NCBI RefSeq assembly: GCF_011400295.1
Contig: NZ_CP049859.1
Coordinates: 1,612,001 to 1,676,000 of the forward strand
Length of the DNA: 64,000 nucleotides
Direction of reading: 5' to 3'
DNA from: Erysipelothrix sp. HDW6A
GTDB taxonomy: Bacteria; Bacillota_I; Bacilli_A; Erysipelotrichales; Erysipelotrichaceae
The translations under genes were made by a program, and so were the position numbers. Shown one piece after another: positions 25,337-34,978 of this stretch (within the stretch, counting starts at the first letter, position 1; each line of letters opens with the position of its first letter). The notes below the pieces were generated by a model. The model saw only the letters and a program-made list of their open reading frames with translations. It made no database searches and had not been told where the DNA came from.

Positions 25337-26082
25337 GTGTTTATTTCTTTGACTCTATTGATAATCATTTCAACGTTGATAAACATACCAAGTCTTGAGA
25401 TTGAATCGTTATCAATGGTGTCTGTATCTTGGGCAAGACTATAAATTGATATGTCAGCCATTCTCGATAGACTGTTATGCGTGAATGAAGTAATTGCAAT
25501 TAAGCTTGATTCTCGTGCTTTTACTCTTCGAGCTGCGTCTACAATCTTCGCAGTTTCTCCAGAAAGAGATAAGAGGATCATTAACTCATTTTTATCGATT
25601 CTATCAGCTATCAAAGTAAGTAAGTTATAATCATCGATTAATACGCATTTGATACCAATCGTAATAAGCATATGGTTTAAGTGACTTGCAATCGATTTAG
25701 ACGTGCCTCGAGCTGCAATATAGACTGTCTTGGACTCTAATATCTTACTAGCGGTAGTATCGAGTTCTCTTTCTCCAACAAAATTACAGGTCATTTTAGT
25801 TGTTTCAATTAACTCAGTATTAAAGTCTTGCATTGACTTCACCACTGTTTTTGTTTTCTTTGTATCACCAATGTGTTGTTTAATATAATATTTCAAATCG
25901 GTAAAACCAGTAAATCCTATTTTCTTAGCAGTATTAATAACAACAGTCTTAGAAGTGAACGCAGCATCTGCAACTGAGTAAACACTCATATCCACCACTT
26001 TGTCCATATTCTTAATTATATACTGACAGACTTTCTTTTCGGATTCCGACATGATATCGAAGTTTTCTGTAAAACGATTCAT
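25321..26082 (-). CDS. RpiR-family transcriptional regulator (HTH plus SIS domain)
   Basis: An N-terminal helix-turn-helix (TSKTVVINTAKKIGFTGFTDLKYYI) is followed by a sugar-isomerase domain that binds a phosphorylated sugar (AARGTSKSIASHLNH, then LSLSGETAKIVDAARR). At 253 residues it is slightly short for the family. Position upstream of the GH4 and malic-enzyme genes suggests it controls them in response to a sugar phosphate. A cre-like site lies about 40 bases before its start codon. Confidence 0.9.
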   Translation of the reverse strand: MNRFTENFDIMSESEKKVCQYIIKNMDKVVDMSVYSVADAAFTSKTVVINTAKKIGFTGFTDLKYYIKQHIGDTKKTKTVVKSMQDFNTELIETTKMTCNFVGERELDTTASKILESKTVYIAARGTSKSIASHLNHMLITIGIKCVLIDDYNLLTLIADRIDKNELMILLSLSGETAKIVDAARRVKARESSLIAITSFTHNSLSRMADISIYSLAQDTDTIDNDSISRLGMFINVEMIINRVKEINTKSRQ

Positions 26083-26123
26083 TTATTTTCCCCTCTCAAA
26101 AAACAAACAGAACAATACGCCTA

Positions 26124-26137
26124 TGAAAGCGCTACAT
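26124..26137 (+). promoter_or_regulatory. cre site upstream of the RpiR-GH4 genes
   Basis: TGAAAGCGCTACAT matches the consensus at 13 of 14 positions. It lies about 40 bp before the RpiR start codon on the opposite strand. Confidence 0.65.
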
Positions 26138-26273
26138 TAATTATCTACAGTGATTGTATCATACTTTTTAACCGCTGAGAACAAATGGACTGATATGAAA
26201 ACACCATTTACATCAATTTTTGACTCAATATTTTCAATATAAATGTAAATTTTTCAATTATTGATAAGATTGC

Positions 26274-26302
26274 TTGACTTCATCAAGAATAAGTATTATA
26301 TT
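26274..26302 (+). promoter_or_regulatory. Promoter of the lysine-riboswitch operon
   Basis: TTGACT, a 17-bp spacer and TATATT place the start near 26309, immediately before the aptamer. Confidence 0.8.
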
Positions 26303-26310
26303 TAATGAAA

Positions 26311-26472
26311 TTGAATATAGAGGTTGCGGTGCATCAGAGTACGAATTGGAGCAGGTATGCTATGAAAATTCTGAAAGGTAATCATCGCCGAATAAACTAC
26401 TAGACATAGGAAGTTTATGGGGATAGTGAGAACATCACTATCACTCGATCCACTTGGATTGGTGCTATTAAG
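26311..26472 (+). ncRNA. Lysine riboswitch (L box) aptamer
   Basis: The segment holds the L-box landmarks in order: AGGTTGCGG near 26320, GGAGCAG at 26348-26354, TGAAAGG followed by TCGCCGAA at 26372-26391, a stem ATAAACT/AGTTTAT, a stem GATAGTG/CACTATC at 26422-26442, GATCC/GGATT, and a closing CTATT pairing with the start. This is the five-helix lysine aptamer. An intrinsic terminator follows directly, so lysine should switch the transport operon off by premature termination. Confidence 0.9.
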
Positions 26473-26475
26473 ACT

Positions 26476-26512
26476 AAACTCTCTAGCATATATCCTGTTA
26501 GAGAGTTTTTTG
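26476..26512 (+). terminator. Riboswitch expression-platform terminator
   Basis: A perfect 10-bp stem (AAACTCTCTA with TAGAGAGTTT, 13-base loop) is followed by seven T and lies 30 bases before the first gene. Confidence 0.92.
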
Positions 26513-26543
26513 TTCCTCAGTATTCAATAATAAGGAGAGACTT

Positions 26544-28094
26544 ATGAAAAAGATAGGTGTAGTAATATTATTGAGCTTACTTGTCCTTACAGGATGTAGT
26601 CCTAAAGAAGATACAAGTAATACATTTACAGTTGGTATGGAGTGTGGATATGCTCCCTATAACTGGACAGAGCCTTCAAAAACAGACTCTGCAGTACAAA
26701 TTGATGGTGGTCAGTACTGTGACGGTTATGATGTTCAAATAGGAAAAATCATCGCTGATAAACTCGGTAAAACTCTTGTAATCAAGAAATTATCTTGGGA
26801 AGGCTTGATTCTTTCATTACAAACCGGACAAATTGATGCCATTATTGCAGGTATGTCTCCTACTGAGGAACGTAAAAAAGAAATTAACTTCTCAGATATT
26901 TACTATCGTGACGAAACAGCATTCGGAGTTGTCGTCAAGAAAGATGGAGCTTTCGCTAATGGTAAAGGTGTCCAAGATTTTGCAGGTGCTCATATTGCTG
27001 CTCAGATTGGTACATTCCACGTTGATCTCTTAGACCAACTGGATGGTATCTCTAAAGCAGAAAACCTCAAAGACTTTGCGACAATGACTGTAGCGCTACA
27101 ATCAGGAGAACTTGATGGTTTTATATCCGATAGTGGTACTGGTAGAACTATCAATGTCAATAACCCTGATCTTCTCTACTTACAATTAGATGGTGATAAT
27201 GGATTCGTTGTTACTGATGCAATGGCTGGAGTTGGTGTTGGTATCGCTAAAGAAAATACCAAACTACTTAATGAAGTCAATGCAGCAATTGCAGAAATTC
27301 CTTTGGAAACACAACAAGAACTCATGGATACAGCTGTAAATGCCAAAACATTTACAGGTGACTCATTCTTTGGAACCGTCGTTAATATTGTTCAAAACAA
27401 CTGGCAATCCTTCTTACGTGGTACCGCAACAACATTAGGTATCTCACTTGTAGCAACAACACTTGGATTCTTCATTGCTTTATTTGTAGCAATCACACGT
27501 AATACTAAAATTACCAATATCTTAGCTAATATTTATATCACAGTATTTAGAGGAACCCCAATGATGGTTCAAGCAATGATTCTCTATTATGGAGTATCAA
27601 TGGTATTTGATGGCTTTAGATGGTCCAATCTACCTTTTGGTAACATTATTGCTGGTCTTATTATCGTAAGTATCAACACTGGTTCCTATATGTCAGAAAC
27701 AATGCGTAGTGGTATACAAGCTATAGATGATGGACAATTTGAAGCTGCTAAGAGTCTTGGATATACACGTTGGCAAACAATGCGATATATCATCTTACCG
27801 CAAGCTATACGTAATGCAATCCCAGCACTTGGTAATGAGTTAATTGTAAACGTCAAAGATACATCAGTATTAAACGTTATTGCAGTAACTGAACTCTTCT
27901 TCGTTTCGAATGGTATTGCATCGACGTCATTCAAAGTATTTGAAACCTTTACAATCACAAGTATTATTTACTTAACACTAACAACAATACTTACAATCAT
28001 CCTTCGTTTTGTTGAATTAAAACTTGATAAGACAAAAGAAGTTGCAACGTCCTATCCTGCTTCAGTAACTGATCACAAACACCTTAATATATAG
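26544..28094 (+). CDS. Fused amino-acid-binding lipoprotein and ABC permease (probable lysine importer)
   Basis: A lipobox LVLTGC anchors the N-terminus. Residues about 30-255 form a polar-amino-acid binding domain (GMECGYAPYNW), and residues about 285-500 form a HisM/GlnP-type permease with the EAA loop EAAKSLGYTRWQTMRYIILPQA. Fusions of binding protein and permease are known in Gram-positive amino-acid importers. The lysine riboswitch directly upstream makes lysine the best guess for the substrate. The ATPase gene follows 12 bases later. Confidence 0.93.
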   Translation: MKKIGVVILLSLLVLTGCSPKEDTSNTFTVGMECGYAPYNWTEPSKTDSAVQIDGGQYCDGYDVQIGKIIADKLGKTLVIKKLSWEGLILSLQTGQIDAIIAGMSPTEERKKEINFSDIYYRDETAFGVVVKKDGAFANGKGVQDFAGAHIAAQIGTFHVDLLDQLDGISKAENLKDFATMTVALQSGELDGFISDSGTGRTINVNNPDLLYLQLDGDNGFVVTDAMAGVGVGIAKENTKLLNEVNAAIAEIPLETQQELMDTAVNAKTFTGDSFFGTVVNIVQNNWQSFLRGTATTLGISLVATTLGFFIALFVAITRNTKITNILANIYITVFRGTPMMVQAMILYYGVSMVFDGFRWSNLPFGNIIAGLIIVSINTGSYMSETMRSGIQAIDDGQFEAAKSLGYTRWQTMRYIILPQAIRNAIPALGNELIVNVKDTSVLNVIAVTELFFVSNGIASTSFKVFETFTITSIIYLTLTTILTIILRFVELKLDKTKEVATSYPASVTDHKHLNI

Positions 28095-28106
28095 AAAGGC
28101 ACACTC

Positions 28107-28847
28107 ATGGAAAAAGAAACTTTAATCTCAATACATAATTTGAAAAAATCATTTGGTAATAACTGTGTTTTACGAAATATCAACTTAGATATTCATCGTG
28201 GTGAAGTCGTTTCTATTATAGGATCATCTGGATCAGGAAAATCTACTTTACTTCGTTGTATCAATACTTTAGAATCCTTTGATGATGGTGATATTACTTT
28301 AAATGGTAAATCCATTCTTGAAACAGATACTGTAGAACTTCATACGCAAGTTGGTATTGTTTTCCAAAACTTTAATCTCTTTAGTAATTTATCAGTATTA
28401 GAAAACTGTATTCAGCCACAAATGGTTGTCTTAAAAAGATCTCGTGAAGAAGCAACAGCTACGGCTGAAGAACTTCTACGTAAAGTTGGTATGATTGAGG
28501 CAATGCATCAAAATGTCATGCAATTATCTGGTGGACAGAAGCAACGTGTTGCGATTGCCCGTGCTCTCGCTATGAATCCTAAGATTCTACTCTTTGATGA
28601 ACCTACCAGTGCACTTGACCCAGAAATGGTTGGAGAAGTTCTTGAAGTTATGAAAGACCTCGCACAAGAAGACCTTACAATGGTTGTAGTAACTCATGAA
28701 ATGAGCTTTGCAAGAGATGTCTCAACACATGTTGTATTTATGGATGGTGGCGTTGTGTTAGAACATGGCACACCAGAAGAAATTTTCAACAACCCACAAG
28801 AAGCTCGTACAAAAGCATTCTTAAGTCGTTATAGGAGGACAGCATAA
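28107..28847 (+). CDS. Amino-acid ABC transporter ATPase
   Basis: The 246-residue ATPase has Walker [10 protein letters not shown], signature LSGGQKQR, Walker B ILLFDEP and the switch histidine in THEMSF, with the GlnQ-type length. It pairs with the fused binding protein-permease upstream. Its stop codon shares one base with the start of the amidohydrolase gene (TAATG), so all three genes are translated from one message. Confidence 0.94.
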   Translation: MEKETLISIHNLKKSFGNNCVLRNINLDIHRGEVVSIIGSSGSGKSTLLRCINTLESFDDGDITLNGKSILETDTVELHTQVGIVFQNFNLFSNLSVLENCIQPQMVVLKRSREEATATAEELLRKVGMIEAMHQNVMQLSGGQKQRVAIARALAMNPKILLFDEPTSALDPEMVGEVLEVMKDLAQEDLTMVVVTHEMSFARDVSTHVVFMDGGVVLEHGTPEEIFNNPQEARTKAFLSRYRRTA

Positions 28848-30022
28848 TGAATAGTAAAATTGCAGAACTTGCACAGCGTTACGTTCCCGAAATGATTGCT
28901 GCTCGTCGTCATTTACACATGCATCCCGAACTTGCACACGAAGAGACTGAAACTCAAGCCTATGTTATCAATTTCCTTAATAATTTAGGCATAGAAAATC
29001 ACGTCTTAGCAGGTACTGGTGTTGTTGGATTAATCCAAGGAGCACATCCTGGTAAAACAGTACTACTACGAGCAGATATGGATGCTCTACCTATTGATGA
29101 ACAAGCTGATGTTGAATATAAATCATTAGTCGCTGGTAAAATGCACGCATGTGGTCATGATGGTCACACTGCTGGCTTACTAGGGGCTGCAATGATTCTG
29201 AATGAATTAAAAGACGAATTACACGGGAATGTTAAGTTGATGTTCCAACCTGCTGAAGAGACTGATGGAGGTGCCCTTCCAATGATTGAAGAAGGACTCC
29301 TTACAAATCCACAAGTCGATGCTGCTTTTGGTTTACACCTTGCAGGACACGAACCTTATGGCACAGTCAAAGTAAAGTACGGTGCAATGTATGGGGCTCC
29401 TGATGAGTTCAAGATAAAAATTATTGGACGAGGTGGTCATGCTGCTAGTCCAGAACAAACAATTGATCCTATCAGTATCGCAATTCAGTTTATTCAAAAC
29501 TGTCAGTATATCTTCACACGTCGTCTTGACCCAATTAAACCAGCACTTGTATCCTTTACAACGATTCATGCCGGTGAAGGCTTGAATGTTATTCCTGATA
29601 TCTGTGAAATAGGAGGAACTATCCGCACCTTGTATCCAGACTCACGTGAACAAGCATCTACATACATTCAAGAAACTTTAGCTTCCATTTGCAAACTAAA
29701 CGGAGCTGACTACGAGTTTGAATTTATGCCTTCTTATCCGCCATTAATTAATGATGACGCTATGACAGCCTTTGCTCATAAAAGCTTAGAAGCTCAGTTT
29801 GGTAAGGAAATCGTATCAGAACTTGAATTCCCTACCTTGGGAGCAGAAGACTTTGCATACTTAAACTTAAATGTTCCTTCCTCTTATTATAATGTTGGAA
29901 TATGGTCTGAAGGTGAAGAAGAACCCATTCATCACCACCCTAAATTCGCGTGGAATGATGAAATTTTGGAAACAACCAGTGCTTCTTTAGCTATCATTGC
30001 TTACGACTATTTGAATCAATAA
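28847..30022 (+). CDS. M20 amidohydrolase (N-acyl amino-acid or N-acetyl-diaminopimelate deacylase)
   Basis: A 391-residue dinuclear zinc hydrolase of the M20D/hippurate-hydrolase group. Metal motifs are RADMDALP, MHACGHDGHT, QPAEE and a late HHHPKF. It lies in the lysine-riboswitch operon. Known relatives deacetylate N-acetyl-LL-diaminopimelate in lysine synthesis or free amino acids from acyl conjugates; either would fit lysine control. No other dap genes are in the window, so the scavenging role cannot be excluded. Confidence 0.88.
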   Translation: MNSKIAELAQRYVPEMIAARRHLHMHPELAHEETETQAYVINFLNNLGIENHVLAGTGVVGLIQGAHPGKTVLLRADMDALPIDEQADVEYKSLVAGKMHACGHDGHTAGLLGAAMILNELKDELHGNVKLMFQPAEETDGGALPMIEEGLLTNPQVDAAFGLHLAGHEPYGTVKVKYGAMYGAPDEFKIKIIGRGGHAASPEQTIDPISIAIQFIQNCQYIFTRRLDPIKPALVSFTTIHAGEGLNVIPDICEIGGTIRTLYPDSREQASTYIQETLASICKLNGADYEFEFMPSYPPLINDDAMTAFAHKSLEAQFGKEIVSELEFPTLGAEDFAYLNLNVPSSYYNVGIWSEGEEEPIHHHPKFAWNDEILETTSASLAIIAYDYLNQ

Positions 30023-30045
30023 GTCACCCTTTGGTGACTTATTTT
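30019..30045 (+). terminator. Terminator of the lysine operon
   Basis: ATAAGTCACC pairs with GGTGACTTAT, followed by a short T run. The stop codon lies in the left arm. Confidence 0.85.
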
Positions 30046-30106
30046 CATATTTCATGTCTTGCTTGTGATAATGTGGTAGAATGTTAATAATGTTTAAGGA
30101 GGACTC

Positions 30107-31855
30107 ATGTTTAAAGACTTTATTAGTTACTACAAACCCCATAAACGTTTACTTGCGTTTATCTTATTTATTGTAATTTGCTTTGCTCTGATAGAATTAT
30201 CAATTCCTATCTTCTCACGTCATATACTAAATACTTTAGTACCAGAAGGTGACCTACAAGGAATCATCATCATTGCACTCATCCTTGTCGCACTCCTATT
30301 CCTTTATGCTTTATTTCAATATATTGTTGGTTATTATGGACATATGCTTGGAATATCGATTGAGAATGATATGCGTCTTAAGGCTTTCCGTAAACTTCAG
30401 AAACTAGGATTTGAGTATTATGATGTTAATAAAACAGGTATTATCATGGCTCGTTTAACTTCAGACCTTCATGAAGTGGCTGAACTTGCTCACCACGGCA
30501 TTGAAGAACTGGTCGCTACTGGTTTCATGTTAGTCTTTGGTTACATCTATTTGATTCAACTTAATTTCTGGGTTACCACACTCTTATTTATTTTATTTAT
30601 TGTAATGCTCGTTACCCTTCTCTATTCACGACGTAATCAAATCACTGCTTTTCGCTTTTTACGAAGAGAACATGCAGAAATAAACAGTCGTTTAGAAGGA
30701 AGTATCTCTGGCATTCGCCTTACACGAGCTTTCTCAAATGAGGAGTATGAAATCAATCGCTTTGAGAAAGACAATCAACGATACATGGCTGCATATGATG
30801 TTGCTTATAAAGCACTGGGTATTTCTAATGCTACCAATCAGTTCTTTGTACAGATTGTAAATGTCATGGTACTTGTATGCTCTGCCCTACTCGTCCTTAA
30901 TGGCAACTTCTCAACTGGAGACATGGTTGCTTACTTTCTATACTTTGGTATGCTCGTTGGTCCTATCAAGCGTCTTATGACAATGTTGGAAACGTTCCAA
31001 CAAGGGATTGCTGGATTCGAACGCTATACCGAACTCATGAATGAACCTATTACAATTCAAGACTCTGATAATGCTCGTGATATCTTAGATGTTAAAGGAA
31101 CGATCGATTTTGATGGAGTGAGTTTCCGATATAACAACGACACGAAAAAAATACTTGATGACTTTAGTATGTCGATCAAGCAAGGTGAAATGGTTGCTTT
31201 GGTTGGTCCAAGTGGAGTTGGTAAGACAACCATCGCTCAGCTCATTCCAAGATTCTATGATATTCAAGAAGGTTCGATTGCAATCGATGGTATTAATACT
31301 CATGACTTTACTCTAGAGTCTCTACGTAGACATATTGGTTATGTTCAACAGGACGTATTTATCTTCTGGGGAACAATCGCAGAGAATATCGCTTATGGAA
31401 ATCCGAAAGCCAGTCAAGAAGACATTGAACTCGCTGCAAAGAAAGCTGGAATTCATGACTTCATCATTACCCTTCCCGCATCCTATGAAACAATGGTTGG
31501 GGAACGTGGAGTAATGTTATCAGGAGGACAGAAGCAACGTATTTCAATAGCTCGAATTTTCTTAAAAGATCCAAAGATATTAATCTTAGATGAAGCGACG
31601 AGTGCACTTGATAATATTACTGAAGCTTATATCCAAGCAAGTCTTGAAGAATTATCAAAAGGACGAACTGTCTTAGTAGTTGCTCACCGCTTAACGACTG
31701 TTCAAAACGCAGATAAAATAATTGTAATGGATCAAGATGGTATTGCTCAATCAGGAACCCATGAAGAATTACTTGCTACCGAAGGTCATTATCGTAACCT
31801 TTATGAAGCAAGCAACAATAACTTCTTACCTAGCGATTTAGAAATCACGAATTAG
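30107..31855 (+). CDS. ABC exporter, membrane and ATPase domains in one chain
   Basis: A 582-residue half-transporter that would work as a dimer. Six membrane helices (about 15-300) precede an ATPase domain with Walker A GPSGVGKTT, signature LSGGQKQR, Walker B ILILDEA and AHRLTT. This is the MdlB/LmrA/MsbA group, which exports lipids, drugs or peptides; substrate is not predictable. It is a single-gene unit with AAGGAGG before the ATG and its own terminator. Confidence 0.92.
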   Translation: MFKDFISYYKPHKRLLAFILFIVICFALIELSIPIFSRHILNTLVPEGDLQGIIIIALILVALLFLYALFQYIVGYYGHMLGISIENDMRLKAFRKLQKLGFEYYDVNKTGIIMARLTSDLHEVAELAHHGIEELVATGFMLVFGYIYLIQLNFWVTTLLFILFIVMLVTLLYSRRNQITAFRFLRREHAEINSRLEGSISGIRLTRAFSNEEYEINRFEKDNQRYMAAYDVAYKALGISNATNQFFVQIVNVMVLVCSALLVLNGNFSTGDMVAYFLYFGMLVGPIKRLMTMLETFQQGIAGFERYTELMNEPITIQDSDNARDILDVKGTIDFDGVSFRYNNDTKKILDDFSMSIKQGEMVALVGPSGVGKTTIAQLIPRFYDIQEGSIAIDGINTHDFTLESLRRHIGYVQQDVFIFWGTIAENIAYGNPKASQEDIELAAKKAGIHDFIITLPASYETMVGERGVMLSGGQKQRISIARIFLKDPKILILDEATSALDNITEAYIQASLEELSKGRTVLVVAHRLTTVQNADKIIVMDQDGIAQSGTHEELLATEGHYRNLYEASNNNFLPSDLEITN

Positions 31856-31862
31856 TAAAAGA

Positions 31863-31886
31863 AAACCACAGCTTATGCTGTGGTTT
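31863..31886. terminator. Bidirectional terminator between convergent genes
   Basis: AAACCACAGC pairs perfectly with GCTGTGGTTT around TTAT. It lies between the ABC exporter and the F420-ligase-like gene. Confidence 0.85.
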
Positions 31887-33078
31887 ATTCGTTTGCAAAG
31901 TTATCGAAGTATCCAGAGACTAAAACAATAGGAGTCCCCTTATCACCTGATCCACTTGTTAAGTCACAAAGTGAACCGATTAAGTCAACTAAGCGACGTG
32001 GTGTTGTTCCTTGAGCTGCCATGTTACCAACAAGATCATCTTCTTTATTCTTAATCTCATTAGCAACTGCTTCTTGAAGTTCTTTACCACTTAAATCTTT
32101 AAAATCATTATCTGCTAAGTATTTCAATTTCAACTCGTTTGGAGTTCCATCAAGTCCTGGAGTAAATGCTGGAGATACTGTTGGATCAGCAAGTTCCCAG
32201 ATTTTTCCCATTGGATCTTTGAAGGCACCATCACCGTATACCATGACTTCGAAATGCTTACCAGTACGATCAAGCAATTGGTTTTGAATACTTAATACAA
32301 GATCTGTACATTCACGTGGGAAGAGTTTTACAGAATCTTCAGTAGATTTATTTGAACCAAGGAGTCCATAACGTTCGTTATAACCACTTCCATCAACTGA
32401 TTCCGTTAAAATATCATCAAGTCCTAATACTTCTGTAGCACCATTTTCTTTTAAGATACGTTTGGAACGATATGCTGTATGGATATCACATGTTAGCACG
32501 GAGCTTGTATAATTTAAAATTGTCTTAGCGTGGTTAGCGAAGATTATTTCTACTTCACAACCTTCTTCTTCAATAATTGATTGATAGTAAGATACATAAT
32601 CTACTCCAGTAAAAGGATGGACTGTATCTCCAAAATGTTTGCGATAGTCTTCTAAGCTTAAAACATCTACATAAGGGTTCACACCTGATTCATCAAGTTG
32701 TTCCCATGTAATGAGTTCATTACCTACTTCATCCGAAGGATAGCTAAGCATTAAGTAAATTTTCTTAACACCTCGTGCAATACCTTTTAAGTTCATTGAA
32801 AAGCGATTTCTCGATGTAATTGGAAATATAACACCAATTGTATCTGATTTGAATTTGTTCTTGATATCTTTCGCAATTGCATCTACCGATGCATAGTTTC
32901 CTTGTGCTCGCGCAACAATTGACTCAGTTAATGCAACAATATCGCGATCATGAAGATCAAATCCCTCAACTGTACTTGCATCAATAACACTGTCCACAAC
33001 GATTTTTGCTAAATCGTCTCCCTCACGAATAATCGGACTTCTAAGTCCTCTTGAAACAGTACCAACTTTTCTTCCCAT
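31885..33078 (-). CDS. F420-0:gamma-glutamyl ligase-like protein (orphan CofE family)
   Basis: The 397-residue protein begins with GLRSPIIREGDDLAKIVVDSV and contains LHDRDIVALTESIVARAQG, TSRNRFSMNLKGIARG and LDRTGKHFEVMVYGDGAFKDP, which are hallmarks of the CofE-type ligase family. True CofE adds glutamates to coenzyme F420. No F420 synthesis or F420-using gene is visible here, and this longer form is widespread in Firmicutes with unknown role. It may ligate an amino acid to another acceptor. A short dyad (GATGATA/TATCATC, 33103-33118) precedes it. Confidence 0.8.
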   Translation of the reverse strand: MGRKVGTVSRGLRSPIIREGDDLAKIVVDSVIDASTVEGFDLHDRDIVALTESIVARAQGNYASVDAIAKDIKNKFKSDTIGVIFPITSRNRFSMNLKGIARGVKKIYLMLSYPSDEVGNELITWEQLDESGVNPYVDVLSLEDYRKHFGDTVHPFTGVDYVSYYQSIIEEEGCEVEIIFANHAKTILNYTSSVLTCDIHTAYRSKRILKENGATEVLGLDDILTESVDGSGYNERYGLLGSNKSTEDSVKLFPRECTDLVLSIQNQLLDRTGKHFEVMVYGDGAFKDPMGKIWELADPTVSPAFTPGLDGTPNELKLKYLADNDFKDLSGKELQEAVANEIKNKEDDLVGNMAAQGTTPRRLVDLIGSLCDLTSGSGDKGTPIVLVSGYFDNFANE

Positions 33079-33202
33079 TATTGGACCTCTTTTCTACTTA
33101 AGGATGATAACTATCATCACCAGGAATATTCTATCATAATTAGCCTAGCAATTGGAAATATTCAGTTCATTTTTCCACATTCACTTCGTGAAAATAATAA
33201 AA

Positions 33203-33226
33203 GAAATCTTCACAATGAAAGATTTC
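33203..33226 (-). terminator. Terminator of the second RpiR gene
   Basis: GAAATCTT pairs with AAGATTTC (8 bp plus a bulged extension); a T-rich run follows on the minus strand. Confidence 0.7.
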
Positions 33227-34077
33227 TATTCTCTGTATCGTTTTGCAATGTCTTTTGTTTCATGCAAAATCTTTTGGTAACTGCTTAAATGTGGCTGAAC
33301 TACTCCTAAATAGATTAAATCTGCTACAATCATCGAATTAATCTTGGATGTAATTTCACCTACTCGAATGAGCGGTTCATTCTCTGGTATTCCTATGGAT
33401 ACATCCGCTAGTTTCGCGAGTCTCGACTCTCTATCTCCCGTAATTGCGATAACAGGTACACCTTTTGACTGCGCAATCTCTGTAGCGTAAATAGGCTCCC
33501 TTGAGCGCCCTGTATAAGAGAACACAATCAAGACATCTGTCTTCCGCGCATTGTTCAAGAGAACGCTTGTAAGATGGGTATCAAAGTTAAAATGAGTGGT
33601 CTTATTGATACGATTGAACTTCTGCGCTAAATCATACGCTGGTAAGGATGATGACCCTATCCCAAAAGCGTAGATTGTAGTTGCATGCTTTACAAAATTA
33701 ATTGCTTCTGATAATTTTTCCATATCAAGTTGATAGAATAAGTCTTTCGTTGAATTTTCCATAATGACTTGGATCTTCTGACTCATAACATCAAAGCTAT
33801 CGCCTTCATTCACAATCGGATCAAAAACGATTGGATTTTCTTCAACTTCTTCCTCTTCTGTTAACATAGAATCTTTGAGATCCTCAAGTCCTGCAAATCC
33901 CATTTTCTTTGCAAAACGTATTACAGAAGCTGGTGAAGTGTTACTTTTTTTGGCAATTTCCTGTGCCGTTTCTTGAGCTACATCGTCCAAGTTATGAATA
34001 AAATAGTCAGCAATATTACGATTAACTTTACTTAAGCTCCCATAAACACTACGAATTCTTAATACTATACTATTCAT
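33226..34077 (-). CDS. RpiR-family regulator (HTH plus SIS domain)
   Basis: The start is set at 34077, where GAGGGAG precedes the ATG; a TTG five codons upstream lies inside the overlapping gene. The 283-residue protein has an N-terminal helix-turn-helix (SNTSPASVIRFAKKMGFAGLEDLK) and a C-terminal SIS domain (YAFGIGSSSLPAYDLAQKF, VFSYTGRSREPIYATEIAQS). It follows a Cof phosphatase gene in the same unit and may respond to a sugar phosphate. Its targets are unknown. Confidence 0.9.
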   Translation of the reverse strand: MNSIVLRIRSVYGSLSKVNRNIADYFIHNLDDVAQETAQEIAKKSNTSPASVIRFAKKMGFAGLEDLKDSMLTEEEEVEENPIVFDPIVNEGDSFDVMSQKIQVIMENSTKDLFYQLDMEKLSEAINFVKHATTIYAFGIGSSSLPAYDLAQKFNRINKTTHFNFDTHLTSVLLNNARKTDVLIVFSYTGRSREPIYATEIAQSKGVPVIAITGDRESRLAKLADVSIGIPENEPLIRVGEITSKINSMIVADLIYLGVVQPHLSSYQKILHETKDIAKRYRE

Positions 34078-34092
34078 ATGCTTCTCCCTCAA

Positions 34093-34890
34093 TTATTCGA
34101 TGATATCTAGTGCTCTCATCGCTTTAATAATACCACTATTTAATACAGTATCTGTAATAAAATCTGCATATTCTTTAACATTATCTGTAGCATTCCCCAT
34201 TACAACAGCTACTTTTGCTTTCTCAAGCATTTCGATATCATTATCACCATCACCAAATGCCATAACGTTCTCCCAGCTTAAGCCATTCATATTAAGGACA
34301 TCTTCAATTGCCTTTGTCTTATCAACACCTTGCTTTGTAACTTCAAAAGCTATGTCTGATGCTCTTGTGAAGTATAGCTCTGGCATCTTTTCTTGGAATA
34401 CTGAAATCATATCGTTTGGACCAAAGCAAAATGCACCTACAGGATTATTATCGCTTAAGTATTTACGTTCATTATCCGGTAAGAGAAACTTAACTCCAGG
34501 GTGTTCAAAACCTACATAACGTGTTACATAATCTTGATAGTCACCATGAATACCAATAAAGTCATGATATTTGATTCCTATTGGGAACTCATGTTCTTCT
34601 GCAAAGTTGATAAGATTATTTAAGGATTCATGGGAATATCCGTAACTCTTGATTACTTCACCTTTTCCATCATTTAAGAGTGCACCATTCACAGTCACAT
34701 AATAGTCACTAGGCACCCTTTCTCTTACATCATCATGGATAAAGAAAAATGAACGCCCAGTTGCTATGAGTATCTGGTATCCCTTGTCCTTAGCCTGTTT
34801 CATTGCTTGTATCGCATCATCCTCAACCGTTTGCTTGCTTCGATCTACAAGTGTTCCGTCGATATCGAAGACTAATATCTTAATGTCCAT
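34093..34890 (-). CDS. Cof-type HAD phosphatase
   Basis: A 265-residue HAD protein with a C2 cap. Motif I is FDIDGTLVD, motif II lies in IATGRSFFF, and motif IV is GDGDNDIEMLEKAKVAVVMG. Family members dephosphorylate sugar phosphates and related metabolites. It precedes the RpiR gene by about 16 bases and is divergent from the GntR gene. Confidence 0.92.
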   Translation of the reverse strand: MDIKILVFDIDGTLVDRSKQTVEDDAIQAMKQAKDKGYQILIATGRSFFFIHDDVRERVPSDYYVTVNGALLNDGKGEVIKSYGYSHESLNNLINFAEEHEFPIGIKYHDFIGIHGDYQDYVTRYVGFEHPGVKFLLPDNERKYLSDNNPVGAFCFGPNDMISVFQEKMPELYFTRASDIAFEVTKQGVDKTKAIEDVLNMNGLSWENVMAFGDGDNDIEMLEKAKVAVVMGNATDNVKEYADFITDTVLNSGIIKAMRALDIIE

Positions 34891-34943
34891 AGGTTCTCCT
34901 TATTCATATCTTTAAATTATTCTCTAAATTTGATACACTATTA

Positions 34944-34955
34944 ATATATATACAA
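34944..34955. promoter_or_regulatory. GntR operator copy A (imperfect), in front of gntR
   Basis: ATATATATACAA matches the deduced operator TTGTATATACAA at 10 of 12 positions. It overlaps the -10 region downstream of TTGATA (34930-34935), as expected for autoregulation. Confidence 0.5.
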
Positions 34956-34978
34956 TATTGAATTTGCACGGAGGCATC

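Noticed and set aside
26311-26472. S-box (SAM) or T-box leader
   Set aside because: The TGAAAGG, TCGCCGAA and five-helix order match the lysine aptamer; there is no kink-turn with GAUGA of the S-box or T-box sequence before the terminator.
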